DNA from: Clostridiales bacterium
GTDB lineage: Bacteria > Bacillota > Clostridia > Christensenellales > Aristaeellaceae
Assembly (NCBI GenBank): GCA_015056365.1
Contig: SVGM01000004.1
Span: 1 to 64,000, forward strand
Direction of reading: 5' to 3'
Length of the DNA: 64,000 nucleotides
Made by a program: the position numbers and the translations under genes. Numbering within the stretch: the first letter of the stretch is position 1; every line of letters starts with the position of its first letter. The notes beneath the pieces were generated by a model. It saw only the letters and a list, made by a program, of their open reading frames with translations. It did not search any database and was not told where the DNA came from. This document shows, one piece after another, positions 53,964 through 63,736 of this stretch.

Positions 53964-54003
53964 GGGGAAAACCCAACGAACAACAGAGAAAATCCTTCCT
54001 GTC

Positions 54004-55047
54004 TCAGGGGCGGATGCCGGTAAGCAACTCATCCACCAGCTCGATGGCTCGGGTCAGGCGCTGATTGTAATCGCCACCCACGATGACGATCTTGTCACCA
54101 AAACCGTGGTCGCGGTACATCTGCAAAAGCCGGTCGTTCAGCATAAGCCGCTTTTCCTGGTCGCCGTTGAGCCGCTGACCGTCCGCCACCCATTTGACGT
54201 CCGGCAGCAGATAGATCAGCCGGTCGTAGCGGGTGTGGTCGATGTATTTCTGTACCAGCTCATTGCGATGGCCCATGTACAGCTCGCTAAAATAATCGGT
54301 GTAGGTTGCGTCGGTATCGAAAAAGCAAACCTTGTTGCAGGCACGCAGAGCCTGATAATCCTGCTCGTACTGCAAATGGGCGATCCGGCCGAAGTCCTCG
54401 TCGGTATAGATGGTTTCGTCGTTGCCCAGGAACTCATGGGCATAATAACGGCCCACCTCCTCGGACCAGGACGTGTTGTACAGCTTTGCCAGGCACTTGG
54501 TCAGCGTGGTCTTGCCGCAACTTTCCGTACCGGCAATGAGCACCTTCTTGGAAAAGAAGGGACGCGCCGCGCCCAGGATATAGTGCCAGTTGCCAAGGAT
54601 GTTGCTGCGGATGTCCGTAGCGGAGATAGGATAGCGGGTCCGCGCCGGATCGAACAGCTCCACCGCGGCTTCAGGAAAATACTTGGCCAGCGTATCGCTG
54701 TACTCCGTATCACCTACAAAAAACGCGTCGATATGCTCCGGAACCACTTCCCGCATGCGCTTGCTCCACAGATCCCAGCCCTGAGGATAAACAGGGATAT
54801 CTGTCTCGTCCAAAACGCGCACGCTGATATGATCCATATCCTGCAGCTGCTGGGAGATCCACTGCTTGCGCAGGCGATAGGAAATCTCCGGAATGCCGGC
54901 GTCGCGGCAGATATCCCGCGTCTGATTCGCATTGTCGGAGATGACCACCACCAGATGGTGACACTTAGTGGAAGCCTCGATCATCTGATATAGGTGACCG
55001 CGATGCGGCGGGAGAAAACGTCCAAAATATACGCCAAGCTGATACAT
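54004..55047 (-). CDS. nadR: NadR-like NMN adenylyltransferase / ribosylnicotinamide kinase
   Basis: 347 residues. The first half is a nucleotidyltransferase (FGRFLPPHRGHLYQMI, HxGH; ISATDIRSN), the second a kinase with Walker A GTESCGKTTL. It makes NAD from nicotinamide riboside or NMN. The N-terminal DNA-binding domain of enterobacterial NadR is absent, so it is enzyme only. GGGAG lies 8 bases before ATG 55047. Confidence 0.9.
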   Translation of the reverse strand: MYQLGVYFGRFLPPHRGHLYQMIEASTKCHHLVVVISDNANQTRDICRDAGIPEISYRLRKQWISQQLQDMDHISVRVLDETDIPVYPQGWDLWSKRMREVVPEHIDAFFVGDTEYSDTLAKYFPEAAVELFDPARTRYPISATDIRSNILGNWHYILGAARPFFSKKVLIAGTESCGKTTLTKCLAKLYNTSWSEEVGRYYAHEFLGNDETIYTDEDFGRIAHLQYEQDYQALRACNKVCFFDTDATYTDYFSELYMGHRNELVQKYIDHTRYDRLIYLLPDVKWVADGQRLNGDQEKRLMLNDRLLQMYRDHGFGDKIVIVGGDYNQRLTRAIELVDELLTGIRP

Positions 55048-55144
55048 AAGCAGTGCTCCCTTCATTCGTATAGCAAACATAAAACACTTCTACAGAACCT
55101 GCCTGCAATCCTGCTTTTTGATCAAACAGACGTCATCATGGGCG

Positions 55145-56170
55145 CTACCACAGCTTCTCTACTGTCACATCGGTAAAATAGTGCGCTACGATCTCCTCCG
55201 CGTCAGCACCCTCCTCCGCCATACCGTAGGCGCCCCACTGACTCATGCCCACGCCATGACCATAACCTTTGCCTGCCATATATACCTGTCCATCCTCTAC
55301 TTTGAGGGAGGTAAGCAGGGTGGAGCGCATTTTGGTGCTGCCCAGTGCGATCCGCAATTCGGCAGCCTGTACAGGCTGGCCGTTTACATTGAGGGTTTTG
55401 GCACGTCCGCCTTCCCCTCTCTCCCCTACAGTCAGGCTCGTACCCTCTTCAACGCTTACTTCCACGCCCTGTTCGGCACACGCGGCAGCAAACTCTTCCA
55501 CGCTGAAACGCGCCTCCCACGCCTGAGCGTCAGTCAGGCTTTGCTGATCCTTTTCATTTTCTACCGAAGAAGGCTCGTTTCCTTGGGTCACCTTGGTGTA
55601 TCCAGGTTCTTCTTTGTCCCAGCCCAACCCAGTTACAGCCCTTTCGGTGGTTCCGCCCGAATGAGCATGAAACCACGCATACGGCAATTCGCCTGCAGCA
55701 CCGAGCACCAGGCCCCGTGTTTCCTCCACCGCCTGTTCAATCCGTTCGTTGACAGCGCTCCGGTCATAGGCCTGAGCTTCCTCAATATCCGTTGATACGT
55801 CCGCTCCCTCGTAGCGGCTGGTCTTTTCATCCACAAACTTCATCACAAATGTGCGTGCCAGAATGGCCTGGGCTTTCAGCGCCTCCATAGGCCAGTCGTT
55901 CTTCATTTCCCCTGCCAGCACGCCCTGTACATAGGTTTCCACATCTACCGTTTCAATCTTTTCATCCTCCACCACATAGACCTTAAGCTGCGGAATTCCG
56001 CTTTCGTCTACTTCCAGTTTGTCATTGGGCCAGCTGACGTTCGCTTTCATTTCCGCGCCGGTGGGCGTGGGTTCGGGGGATGTTCCTTTCGCGGTACTGG
56101 CGCAACTCTGGAACAGTCCAAATACCAGTACGCACAACATGACCAGCGTACCTTTTCGCATTTTGCTCAT
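55145..56170 (-). CDS. SpoIID/LytB-family lipoprotein
   Basis: 341 residues with a lipoprotein signal (LFQSC, Cys about 22). SpoIID domain: LAGEMKNDWPMEALKAQAILARTFV, AWFHAHSGG and the C-terminal KGYGHGVGMSQWGAYGMA are all present, the hallmarks of the peptidoglycan lytic transglycosylase used in engulfment, or of its LytB relatives. Its location beside an M16 peptidase and DUF3267, rather than with spoIIQ, makes the exact role uncertain. GAGGAGGGG precedes ATG 56170. Confidence 0.87.
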   Translation of the reverse strand: MSKMRKGTLVMLCVLVFGLFQSCASTAKGTSPEPTPTGAEMKANVSWPNDKLEVDESGIPQLKVYVVEDEKIETVDVETYVQGVLAGEMKNDWPMEALKAQAILARTFVMKFVDEKTSRYEGADVSTDIEEAQAYDRSAVNERIEQAVEETRGLVLGAAGELPYAWFHAHSGGTTERAVTGLGWDKEEPGYTKVTQGNEPSSVENEKDQQSLTDAQAWEARFSVEEFAAACAEQGVEVSVEEGTSLTVGERGEGGRAKTLNVNGQPVQAAELRIALGSTKMRSTLLTSLKVEDGQVYMAGKGYGHGVGMSQWGAYGMAEEGADAEEIVAHYFTDVTVEKLW

Positions 56171-56238
56171 CAAAAACCCCTCCTCGCAGGCTACTTTGCC
56201 CACAAGAAGGGATTTCGTCACTTGAAATACCTGACAAT

Positions 56239-56820
56239 TCACGCAGGGTCGCCAGGCACGTATACCTTCATTTTGGTGCCGTCATCCTGTACGCGGATAT
56301 TGGCAGGCTTGCGAATGATCTTGGCAACCACGAATAAATCGCCGCCAGAGCCGCCCACATTCATGACCTGGATCAACCAGATCGCCCAGAACCATTCTGC
56401 CGGCACCGCATATGCCAAAAGAAGAAGCACCATGCCCCATACCGCCAGCGGCGCAAGACCGATGATCAAATAGGCAGCCTTTGCAAAATAAGCATAGCTA
56501 CCGGCGTAGGCATACTGCCAGCTCAAACCGAAATGAGGCTTTTTGCGGCTGAAGAGCCACATAAACACACCATGAACAGCCTCATGCAGCACGATATAGG
56601 CCACATAGCCGACCAGCGCCACAGCCAGCTTGAACAAATTCATGGATTGAAAGAAAGGCAGCGGCGCGATCACACAACCGATGACAACCATGACAAGCAC
56701 CAGAGACAAGCCAAGGATGCTGACGATGGTCGCCTGTTTCTTGTCCTTTGTGAGATTGATCGTTTCATCCAGCACATATCCGGCAGACAATTCCAAATCA
56801 GCGAACAATCCGTTTCTCAT
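56239..56820 (-). CDS. DUF3267 membrane metalloprotease-like protein
   Basis: 193 residues with about four membrane segments and the zinc-protease motif HEAVHG in the middle (about residue 79). DUF3267 proteins are predicted membrane-embedded peptidases of unknown substrate. It is 21 bases after the M16 peptidase gene and in the same operon as SpoIID-like. GAAGGG precedes ATG 56820. Confidence 0.82.
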   Translation of the reverse strand: MRNGLFADLELSAGYVLDETINLTKDKKQATIVSILGLSLVLVMVVIGCVIAPLPFFQSMNLFKLAVALVGYVAYIVLHEAVHGVFMWLFSRKKPHFGLSWQYAYAGSYAYFAKAAYLIIGLAPLAVWGMVLLLLAYAVPAEWFWAIWLIQVMNVGGSGGDLFVVAKIIRKPANIRVQDDGTKMKVYVPGDPA

Positions 56821-56841
56821 TGGTATCCCTTCTTTCACTGC

Positions 56842-58113
56842 TTAGCCCAGAGGACTCAGCGCAGGCGCTCCGTCCACCAGCGCGGGGAACGCTTCGGCTT
56901 TGCTGCCTACAAAGGCTGCGCAAGGAGCATTGGAGAGCACGCGCCGGGCCACTTCCATCACTTTTTCCGGAGTAACTGCATCAATCTTTGCCAACGTTTC
57001 TTCCGGGGTACGCATCCTGCCGTTGAGCAACATGCCCCTGCCGATGGACTGCATGCGGCCGCTGGAGCTTTCCAGACCCAGCACATAACCGCCGCGCAGC
57101 TGCGCTTTGGCGCTGAGGAACTCCTTCTCGCTGATGGATTCCTTCAGGAAGATTCGCAGCTGTTCCTGAATCTCACGAAGCACCGTTTCGCCGTTCTCAG
57201 GGGTAGTTCCCGCATAGATGTTGAACACGCCTACACCCTGATAGGAACCGGTGTAGGTGTATACGCTGTAGGCCATGCCCAGTTCCTCGCGGATGCGCTG
57301 AAACAGACGGCTGCTCATGCCTCCGCCAATGGCATTGTTGAACACTGCCAGAGCGTAGAGATCGTCATGATCGGCTTCCACGCCGGGAAAGCCAAGGCAC
57401 ATGTGCAGCTGTTCGGTTTCCTTTTTGCGAGCCAGACGCTCGTTGCGGAACAGTTGCACCTGCCGGGGCGCTTCTTCACCGTCCGGATTGGGGAAGACGT
57501 CGAAGTACTTCTTTGCCAGCGCGACAAACTGCTCCCAGTCATAGTTACCGGCAATGGACAGCACCATGTTCCTGGGCACATAGTGCTTACGCCAGTAAGC
57601 AAGCAGATCGTCACGGGTATAGGAACGGATCAGGCTTGCCGGGCCGAGAATGGGACGGCTGAGGGAGCCGGTAAACTGTGCACTGGCAAGCAGTTCATGC
57701 ACCAGATCCTCGGGGGTGTCCTCCACCATGGCGATTTCCTCCACGATGACGCCCCGTTCCTTATTGAGTTCCTTTTCGTCAAAGGTCGGACGCAGCGCCA
57801 GATCCGCCAGAATATCCACAGCAAGCTGCAGGTCCTCGTCGATGACCTTGGCGTAATAGCAGGTACACTCCTTGCCGGTGAATGCGTTCAGCTGACCGCC
57901 CACCATGTCCATTTCCTCGGCGATGTCACGGGCGCTGCGGGAAGCGGTGCCCTTAAACACCATATGCTCGATGAAATGAGAAAGACCATTCTCCTGTTCG
58001 CTTTCGTTACGACTGCCCACCTTGACCCACACACCCACGGTACAGCTGCGGACATGGGTCAGTTTCTCACCTACAATACGAAGACCATTGGGCAGGGTAA
58101 TCTGATCAAACAT
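56842..58113 (-). CDS. M16 family zinc peptidase (MPP-like)
   Basis: 423 residues. The inverted zinc motif HxxEH appears as HFIEH, with the distant Glu in KERGVIVEEIAMVEDTP. These peptidases cut small peptides, and this gene commonly follows pnp in Bacillota (ymxG-like). AGGAAAGGA precedes ATG 58113. Confidence 0.9.
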   Translation of the reverse strand: MFDQITLPNGLRIVGEKLTHVRSCTVGVWVKVGSRNESEQENGLSHFIEHMVFKGTASRSARDIAEEMDMVGGQLNAFTGKECTCYYAKVIDEDLQLAVDILADLALRPTFDEKELNKERGVIVEEIAMVEDTPEDLVHELLASAQFTGSLSRPILGPASLIRSYTRDDLLAYWRKHYVPRNMVLSIAGNYDWEQFVALAKKYFDVFPNPDGEEAPRQVQLFRNERLARKKETEQLHMCLGFPGVEADHDDLYALAVFNNAIGGGMSSRLFQRIREELGMAYSVYTYTGSYQGVGVFNIYAGTTPENGETVLREIQEQLRIFLKESISEKEFLSAKAQLRGGYVLGLESSSGRMQSIGRGMLLNGRMRTPEETLAKIDAVTPEKVMEVARRVLSNAPCAAFVGSKAEAFPALVDGAPALSPLG

Positions 58114-58145
58114 GCTCTTTGTTCCTTTCCTGATGAAACACAACA

Positions 58146-58178
58146 GCCTTCGGCGGGACGAAGCGTCCCGCCGAAGGC
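58146..58178 (-). terminator. Strong hairpin after pnp
   Basis: A perfect 14-bp GC-rich stem (58146-58159 with 58165-58178) and 5-base loop. On the minus strand it is followed by TGTTGTGTTTC, only a weak T tract, so it may attenuate rather than fully stop transcription, or protect the pnp mRNA end. Confidence 0.65.
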
Positions 58179-58210
58179 GGCTATTGGATCAATGATAACG
58201 CTTATCAGCG

Positions 58211-60388
58211 TTAGTTGCGGTCATTGCCGCCAAAGGGGCGACCATCCCGGCGCGGGGGACGGCTGCGGCGCTCGCCGCCATTGCGTCCACCTTCGCTGGC
58301 GGTGGGATAAACCATGTCGTTACGGATCAGGTTGACGCGGCCCTGAGAGTCGATCTCGCTGACCTTGACTTCGATTTCATCGCCGATGTTCATCACATCT
58401 TCCACCTTCTCCACGCGGTGGTCGGCCATCTTGCTGATGTGCAGCATGCCGTCCTTGCCGGGAGTCAGCTCGATGAAGGCGCCAAAGTTCATGATGCGCA
58501 CAACCTTGCCCATATATACATCGCCCACTTCCACATCCTTGGCGATGCCCTCGATGATGCGGCGGGCCTTGGTGGCGGCAGCTTCGTCGGGGGTAGCGAT
58601 GTAGACGCGGCCATCGTCCTCGATGTCGATCTTGACGCCGGTCTCGGCGATGATCTTGTTGATCATCTTTCCGCCGGGTCCAATGACCTCACGGATCTTT
58701 TCGGGGTTGATGGTGAAGCGGATGATCTTGGGAGCGTACTTGCTCAGGTGCTCACGGGGCTGAGCAAGGGTATCCAGCATGATCTTGAGGATATGCAGAC
58801 GGCCCTGCAGAGCCTGACCCAGAGCGCGCTCAAGGATCGCGCGGTCGATACCGGCAATCTTGATGTCCATCTGGATGGCGGTGATGCCCTTCACGGTACC
58901 GGCGACCTTGAAGTCCATGTCGCCCAGGAAGTCTTCCAGACCCTGGATATCGGTCAGAACGGCCACATTGCCATTCTCGGCGTCCTTGATCAGACCCATG
59001 GCCACGCCGGCAACGGGGCGCTTAATCGGTACGCCGGCATCCATCAGGCTCAGGGTGCTGCCGCACACGGAAGCCATGGAGCTGGAACCATTGGAGGACA
59101 GGATTTCACTCACCAGACGCAATGCGTAGGGGAACTCGTCCTCGGAGGGAACCACAGGCACCAGCGCACGCTCAGCCAGAGCACCGTGACCAATCTCGCG
59201 GCGGCCGGGGCTCTTCATGCGGCCGGCTTCACCAGTGGCATAGGGGGGCATATTGTAATGATGGATGTAGCGCTTGCTATCCTCGGTGCCCAGGCCGTCC
59301 AGAATCTGAACGTCGCTCATGGAGCCAAGGGTAGTCACGGTCAGAGCCTGGGTTTCACCACGGGTGAAGATAGCGCTGCCGTGGGTACGGGGCAGCACGC
59401 CCACTTCGCACCAGATGGGGCGAACGTCGGTCAGGCCGCGGCCGTCGGGACGAATGCCCTGCTCCAGGATCTTCTTGCGCATGATTTCCTTCTTGAGGTA
59501 GTAGATCGCATCGGCGACCTCGCTCATGCGGCCTTCAAACTGCTCGGCGAAATGCTCGTTGCACTCGGCCTGCACCTGATCTTCACGTTCCTTGCGCTCG
59601 TGACGATCGGGGGTTTCGAACACCCAGCAGCACTTGTCGTAGGCAAACTCGCGCACGGCAGCCTTCACGTCTTCGCCGGTGGTAACCAGCTCGACCTCGG
59701 CCTTTTCCTTGCCGATTTCAGCCTTGATCTGCTCGATGAAAGCAACGATCTTCTTGATTTCCTCATGGCCATGCAGAATGGCGCTGAGCATCAGTTCCTC
59801 GGAAACCTCGTTGGCGCCGGCTTCCACCATCAGCACGGCGTCCTTGGTGCCGCTGACGGTCAGATGCAGGCTGGAGCGCTGACGCTGTTCTTCGTTGGGG
59901 TTGATGACGAACTCGTCGTCAACGCAGCCCACGACCACCGTACCGGTGGGGCCGCCCCAGGGAATATCGCTGACGCTCAGCGCAGCGGAAGAACCGATCA
60001 TCGCGGGGATTTCCGGGGGAATATCCTTATCCACGGACAGGCAGGTAGCCACAACCTGCACATCGTTACGCATGCCCTTGGGGAACAAGGGACGCAGGGG
60101 ACGGTCGATCAGGCGGCAAGTCAGGGTCGCCTTTTCAGTGGGACGACCTTCACGCTTGATAAAGCCACCGGGGATCTTGCCCACGGAGTACTGCTTCTCT
60201 TCAAAGTCCACGCTCAGGGGGAAGAAGTCCACGCCTTCGCGTGCCTTCTCGCTCATGGTGGCGTTGACCATCACGACGGTATCGCCGTAGCGGACGAAAG
60301 CAGAGCCGTTGGCCTGCTGAGCATACTTACCGAATTCGATCGACAGCGGACGACCCGCCAATTCCGTAGAAAAAACCTTGTAATCCAT
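58211..60388 (-). CDS. pnp: Polyribonucleotide nucleotidyltransferase (PNPase)
   Basis: 725 residues: two RNase PH domains, an alpha linker, KH and S1 domains ([18 protein letters not shown]), and an Arg/Gly-rich tail. It degrades RNA 3' to 5' phosphorolytically. GAGGAAAG precedes ATG 60388. Two hairpins lie upstream in the leader. Confidence 0.96.
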   Translation of the reverse strand: MDYKVFSTELAGRPLSIEFGKYAQQANGSAFVRYGDTVVMVNATMSEKAREGVDFFPLSVDFEEKQYSVGKIPGGFIKREGRPTEKATLTCRLIDRPLRPLFPKGMRNDVQVVATCLSVDKDIPPEIPAMIGSSAALSVSDIPWGGPTGTVVVGCVDDEFVINPNEEQRQRSSLHLTVSGTKDAVLMVEAGANEVSEELMLSAILHGHEEIKKIVAFIEQIKAEIGKEKAEVELVTTGEDVKAAVREFAYDKCCWVFETPDRHERKEREDQVQAECNEHFAEQFEGRMSEVADAIYYLKKEIMRKKILEQGIRPDGRGLTDVRPIWCEVGVLPRTHGSAIFTRGETQALTVTTLGSMSDVQILDGLGTEDSKRYIHHYNMPPYATGEAGRMKSPGRREIGHGALAERALVPVVPSEDEFPYALRLVSEILSSNGSSSMASVCGSTLSLMDAGVPIKRPVAGVAMGLIKDAENGNVAVLTDIQGLEDFLGDMDFKVAGTVKGITAIQMDIKIAGIDRAILERALGQALQGRLHILKIMLDTLAQPREHLSKYAPKIIRFTINPEKIREVIGPGGKMINKIIAETGVKIDIEDDGRVYIATPDEAAATKARRIIEGIAKDVEVGDVYMGKVVRIMNFGAFIELTPGKDGMLHISKMADHRVEKVEDVMNIGDEIEVKVSEIDSQGRVNLIRNDMVYPTASEGGRNGGERRSRPPRRDGRPFGGNDRN

Positions 60389-60410
60389 TTTCTTTCCTCT
60401 TCTTCCTTCC

Positions 60411-60457
60411 TGCAACGGGCCACATGCCCGTTGCTTCACCTCTGCCGCTCAGGCGGC
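60411..60457 (-). promoter_or_regulatory. Hairpin pair in the pnp leader
   Basis: A perfect 9-bp hairpin (60412-60420 with 60426-60434, 5-base loop) lies just before the pnp ribosome binding site, and a 5-bp GCCGC/GCGGC hairpin lies at 60444-60457. In E. coli a double-stranded pnp leader is the target of RNase III and of PNPase autoregulation; a similar function is inferred. Confidence 0.5.
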
Positions 60458-60492
60458 TTGAACCGCACGCCTCACCTTTACGTGCATTCATG

Positions 60493-60533
60493 AAAATAGC
60501 CGCGCCGCGCTGGTCAACCCGCGCGGGCGCGGC
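60493..60533 (-). terminator. Terminator between rpsO and pnp
   Basis: On the minus strand GCCGCGCC pairs with GGCGCGGC, with further pairing inside, followed by TATTTT. It may be partial, since no strong promoter is visible between it and pnp. Confidence 0.7.
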
Positions 60534-60543
60534 CATATCAGGG

Positions 60544-60798
60544 TTACTTTCTGAGACCCAGCTTAGCAATCAGAGCGCGATAGCCCTCGATGTCGGTCTT
60601 CTTGAGATAGTCCAGCAGACCACGGCGCTTACCAACCATGAGCAGCAGGCCGCGACGGCTGTGGTGGTCCTTCTTGTTGATCTTCAGGTGCTCGTTGAGG
60701 TGGTTGATGCGCTCGGTGAGCAGCGCGATCTGCACTTCGGGAGAACCGGTGTCACCTTCGTGACGGGCGTAAGTCTGGATAATTTCGCTCTTTACCAT
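60544..60798 (-). CDS. rpsO: 30S ribosomal protein S15
   Basis: 84 residues. [16 protein letters not shown] and DHHSRRGLL are the rRNA-binding signatures. AAAGGAGG precedes the start. The rpsO-pnp order is conserved in bacteria. Confidence 0.97.
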   Translation of the reverse strand: MVKSEIIQTYARHEGDTGSPEVQIALLTERINHLNEHLKINKKDHHSRRGLLLMVGKRRGLLDYLKKTDIEGYRALIAKLGLRK

Positions 60799-60919
60799 TT
60801 GGGGTTGCCTCCTTTAATTGGTAGCGGCTTGACCGCTCCGTTGGTAATCGCCGTATTCATAGCCGGCCGTTGGCTTTCAGCAAGCTGCGGATACGGTTCT
60901 TATGTGCACTTTAGCGCAC
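60799..60919 (-). promoter_or_regulatory. rpsO leader, putative S15 autoregulation site
   Basis: A 120-base leader with hairpins: CCGTAT pairs with ATACGG around an inner AGCC/GGCT stem, and AGCGG-TCAAG-CCGCT lies close to the ribosome binding site. S15 represses its own translation through such leaders in several bacteria; here it is inferred. Confidence 0.45.
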
Positions 60920-60925
60920 TTGAAT

Positions 60926-60954
60926 ATTGTACCACGCTGCAGGTGGTTTGTAAA
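60926..60954 (-). promoter_or_regulatory. Promoter of rpsO
   Basis: On the minus strand: TTTACA (60954-60949), a 17-base spacer and TACAAT (60931-60926). Confidence 0.7.
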
Positions 60955-61015
60955 CGGGTTTGTACAAATTTTGTCTTGTTTTCAATAGCTTCTTTCCCAT
61001 TCGGGGATTACTTCG

Positions 61016-61804
61016 TCAGCCGCACTGCCGAATCAGCTCGATGGTACAGTTTTTTTCGTCTTCGGGCACCGGCAAAGATGCCATGGCATACCGGCCGTCA
61101 TCGCCCTGTTTCACCTGGACAGGCCATACCTTTTTCGAGCCAGTGAAGCGGATCAGGGCACGATAGCGGCCCGCAGCAACCGTCTGCTTGTCCTTATCCA
61201 CAGGCTGCAGGAGCAGTCTGTTTTCCATCCGCTGGATGGCGACTTTCAGCGCATAGGGATGCCCCAGCATCTTTCCTGCCATCTCCACATTTCCCTGCGC
61301 CAGCTCAGATCGAATGATACTGGAGCTGACCTCGCTGCCTTCCAGCGTCACCTGAGGGACAACCTCCGTACGAAAACCAAGAGCATCCCCCAGCACGGAC
61401 AACAGCGCAGGCTTGCCGCTGCCTCCCTTGCCGAAGGTGTGATTATAGCCGCAGATCACGTCCGTTGGATGGAAGCGGCGAACCAGTTCTCCCACATAGA
61501 CTTCCGGCGGCATCTGGCGGATCGTCTCGTCAAAAGGCATAGCGAAGAGCATATCCACGCCCATTTTCTCCAAGAGTTCCGCGCGTTCTTCAAAGGTGGT
61601 CAAAAGCGGCGGGCATTTTTCGGGCGCGACCAGCCTAAGCGGATGCTCAATAAAGGTACAAACCACCAGCGGCGCATTGGCGCGCTTTGCCAACACACGC
61701 GCACGCCGGATCAACACCTGATGCCCGATATGCAAACCGTCAAACATACCAAGCGCGATCACTGCACGGGGGCAGGCAGCCTTTCCATCGGTCACGATCT
61801 GCAT
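61016..61804 (-). CDS. RibF homologue: FAD synthetase with degenerate kinase half
   Basis: 262 residues, shorter than the usual 305-320 of bifunctional RibF. The FMN adenylyltransferase half is intact: GMFDGLHIGH (HxGH), GYNHTFGKGGSG and SSSIIRSEL. After LGHPYAL the riboflavin kinase signature (G-x-LGFPTAN, GVY, NIG-x-PT) is missing; a short unrelated-looking beta region remains. The enzyme would make FAD but not FMN. Neighbours truB and rpsO are standard for ribF. Confidence 0.88.
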   Translation of the reverse strand: MQIVTDGKAACPRAVIALGMFDGLHIGHQVLIRRARVLAKRANAPLVVCTFIEHPLRLVAPEKCPPLLTTFEERAELLEKMGVDMLFAMPFDETIRQMPPEVYVGELVRRFHPTDVICGYNHTFGKGGSGKPALLSVLGDALGFRTEVVPQVTLEGSEVSSSIIRSELAQGNVEMAGKMLGHPYALKVAIQRMENRLLLQPVDKDKQTVAAGRYRALIRFTGSKKVWPVQVKQGDDGRYAMASLPVPEDEKNCTIELIRQCG

Positions 61805-61826
61805 TTTGCTCTCCCCTTTCTATGGG

Positions 61827-62741
61827 TTATGCACCAAGCCAGGTGCGCGTTTTCATCCGTTCGCCCTGCCGCTCCACAATGGCGACGAGCTCGTCATTGA
61901 GCCAGATGCAGGCAGGTTTTCCGTCCTGCGCAGGCGTATCATGAAGCGCTGCAAACCGTTTCCAAGGCATCGTTCCCCCATTTCGCAGCGCATTTTCAAG
62001 CCCAGAGGGCAGCTGGCAGCCGGGCAGGTGCCCCAGCGCCGTTTCCGGCGGCAGCACCTTGTTCCGAAGCGTCCCGTTTTCTTTCGCTTCCTGCAGTTCC
62101 TCCAAAGTAGCCGCCGTTTCCAGCGTAAATACGCCGCTCTGGGTACGCAGCAAAAACCGCATATGGGCCGGACAATGAAGCGCCCGGCCAAGATCATCGC
62201 ACAGGGTACGCACATAGAATCCCTTGGAGCAGCGTACATGGAGCAGCGCCCCGTAATTTTTCGTCATACTGGCCACTTCCAGTGAATGTACCGTTACTTC
62301 CCGTTCCGGAATATCCACTGTCTGACCCTGTCTGGCCAGCTCATAAAGGCATCTGCCGTTCTGTTTCAGGGCGCTGAACATGGGAGGACGCTGAGTCCCC
62401 TTCCCGACGAATCCTTTCACCGCTTCACGAAGGGCGGCCTCATCAGGATACTGCCCGCCGGTCTCGATGACGGTTCCCTGCGCATCCTGCGTATCCGTGG
62501 CGGCGCCAAAAGCGATCTCAGCCACATACGCCTTTTCCTTGTCCTGCATGTAATCAAACAGACGGGCGGCCTTTCCTACCATAACCGGCAGAACACCGGC
62601 GGCTTCGGGGTCAAGCGTTCCGGCATGACCGACTTTCTCGCCATCCAGCATACGCCGCACCATTCCTACCACATGGGCGGAAGACATTCCCGGCGGCTTC
62701 AGCACATTGATAAAGCCGCACAGCGGTTTGGTTTCACTCAT
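61827..62741 (-). CDS. truB: tRNA pseudouridine-55 synthase
   Basis: 304 residues. KPPGMSSAHVV and the catalytic GHAGTLDPEAAGVLPV are present; it makes pseudouridine 55 in the T loop of tRNAs. It overlaps nrnA by four bases. Confidence 0.96.
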   Translation of the reverse strand: MSETKPLCGFINVLKPPGMSSAHVVGMVRRMLDGEKVGHAGTLDPEAAGVLPVMVGKAARLFDYMQDKEKAYVAEIAFGAATDTQDAQGTVIETGGQYPDEAALREAVKGFVGKGTQRPPMFSALKQNGRCLYELARQGQTVDIPEREVTVHSLEVASMTKNYGALLHVRCSKGFYVRTLCDDLGRALHCPAHMRFLLRTQSGVFTLETAATLEELQEAKENGTLRNKVLPPETALGHLPGCQLPSGLENALRNGGTMPWKRFAALHDTPAQDGKPACIWLNDELVAIVERQGERMKTRTWLGA

Positions 62742-63736
62742 CCGTTTCTCTGCGCCTCCAGCGCCGCCGTCATAGCGGCTTCCATCTTCTCCACAGCCTG
62801 ATCAATGGGCAGCTTCATGCCGCAGCCCGCTGCCTGCTTATGTCCGCCGCCGCCAAACTGAGCGGCGACCTGATCCACCCGGTAGGGCGCGATAGACCGC
62901 AGGCTGAACTTGATGCTGCCATCCGCTTTTTCATGGGCGTAATATGCCATGCAAACATCTTCCAGATCAATCGCATAATCCACCACTCCATCCACATGAT
63001 TGGGGTCGGCATTGGCGCGGCGAATCTTCTCCATGCTGGTCTGCAAGCCGGCGATCTTGCCATTAGCCAGGAGGCGCAGAGTGGGAAGCGTTTCACTCAG
63101 CAGCCGGACAAAGGTTACTTCCTTGGTCCGGAACAAAAGACGGCTGTACTCAGCCAGCTCCAGTCCGGCTTCCATCAGACCTTCCATCATTTCAAAGCAC
63201 TCGGCATTGACGCTCTCGTAGATGAAATTCCCGGTGTCGGTGGACAGCGCGGTATACAGGCACAATGCTGCGTCCTTGCTGATGGGCGTTTCCGAAGCGC
63301 GATACAAACGGTAGATCAGCACCGCCGTCGCCGGCGCCGTGGCGTCGATCCAGTTGACCTCACCAAAGCCCACATTGGTGCCGTGATGATCGATCACCGC
63401 ATGGGATTTTGCAGCATGATAGAGTGCTTCGCAAGCGCCCATACGATCGGAGCAGCTCACGTCAACGGCTATGGCAAGGGTGTTCTCATCAACCCGGGCA
63501 TGATCAGGAGAGACAAACAACTCCCAGCACGGCAAAAACTGCAGCTGACGGGGAACCGTTCCATCCAGAACAGCGGTCACCTGCTTGTCCATGCCTTTGA
63601 GCAGCATTGCCAGCGCCAATACGCTGCCAAGTGCGTCGCCATCCGGTGCGATATGTGGAAACAGCAAGATGCTGTCCGCCGCATTCACGGCAGACAGCAA
63701 CGCTTGTATGGTTTCAGGATTCTTGTTCTTCCTCAT
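62738..63736 (-). CDS. nrnA: DHH-family phosphoesterase (NrnA-like)
   Basis: 332 residues. HIAPDGDALGS and VIDHHGTN are the DHH metal motifs, and the C-terminal DHHA1 domain ends with GGGGHKQAAG. It degrades nanoRNA or pAp in relatives, and some homologues cut cyclic dinucleotide products such as pApA. ATG 63736 was preferred; other ATGs just upstream sit on the ribosome binding site. It overlaps the rbfA 3' end. Confidence 0.92.
   Translation of the reverse strand: MRKNKNPETIQALLSAVNAADSILLFPHIAPDGDALGSVLALAMLLKGMDKQVTAVLDGTVPRQLQFLPCWELFVSPDHARVDENTLAIAVDVSCSDRMGACEALYHAAKSHAVIDHHGTNVGFGEVNWIDATAPATAVLIYRLYRASETPISKDAALCLYTALSTDTGNFIYESVNAECFEMMEGLMEAGLELAEYSRLLFRTKEVTFVRLLSETLPTLRLLANGKIAGLQTSMEKIRRANADPNHVDGVVDYAIDLEDVCMAYYAHEKADGSIKFSLRSIAPYRVDQVAAQFGGGGHKQAAGCGMKLPIDQAVEKMEAAMTAALEAQRNG

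Noticed and set aside
58418-60493. 691-codon open frame on the plus strand opposite pnp
   Set aside because: It is the antisense shadow of PNPase, rich in Ala, Gly, His and Gln, with no recognisable family. The same holds for long frames opposite priA, ispH-rpsA, vanW and the VanW region.
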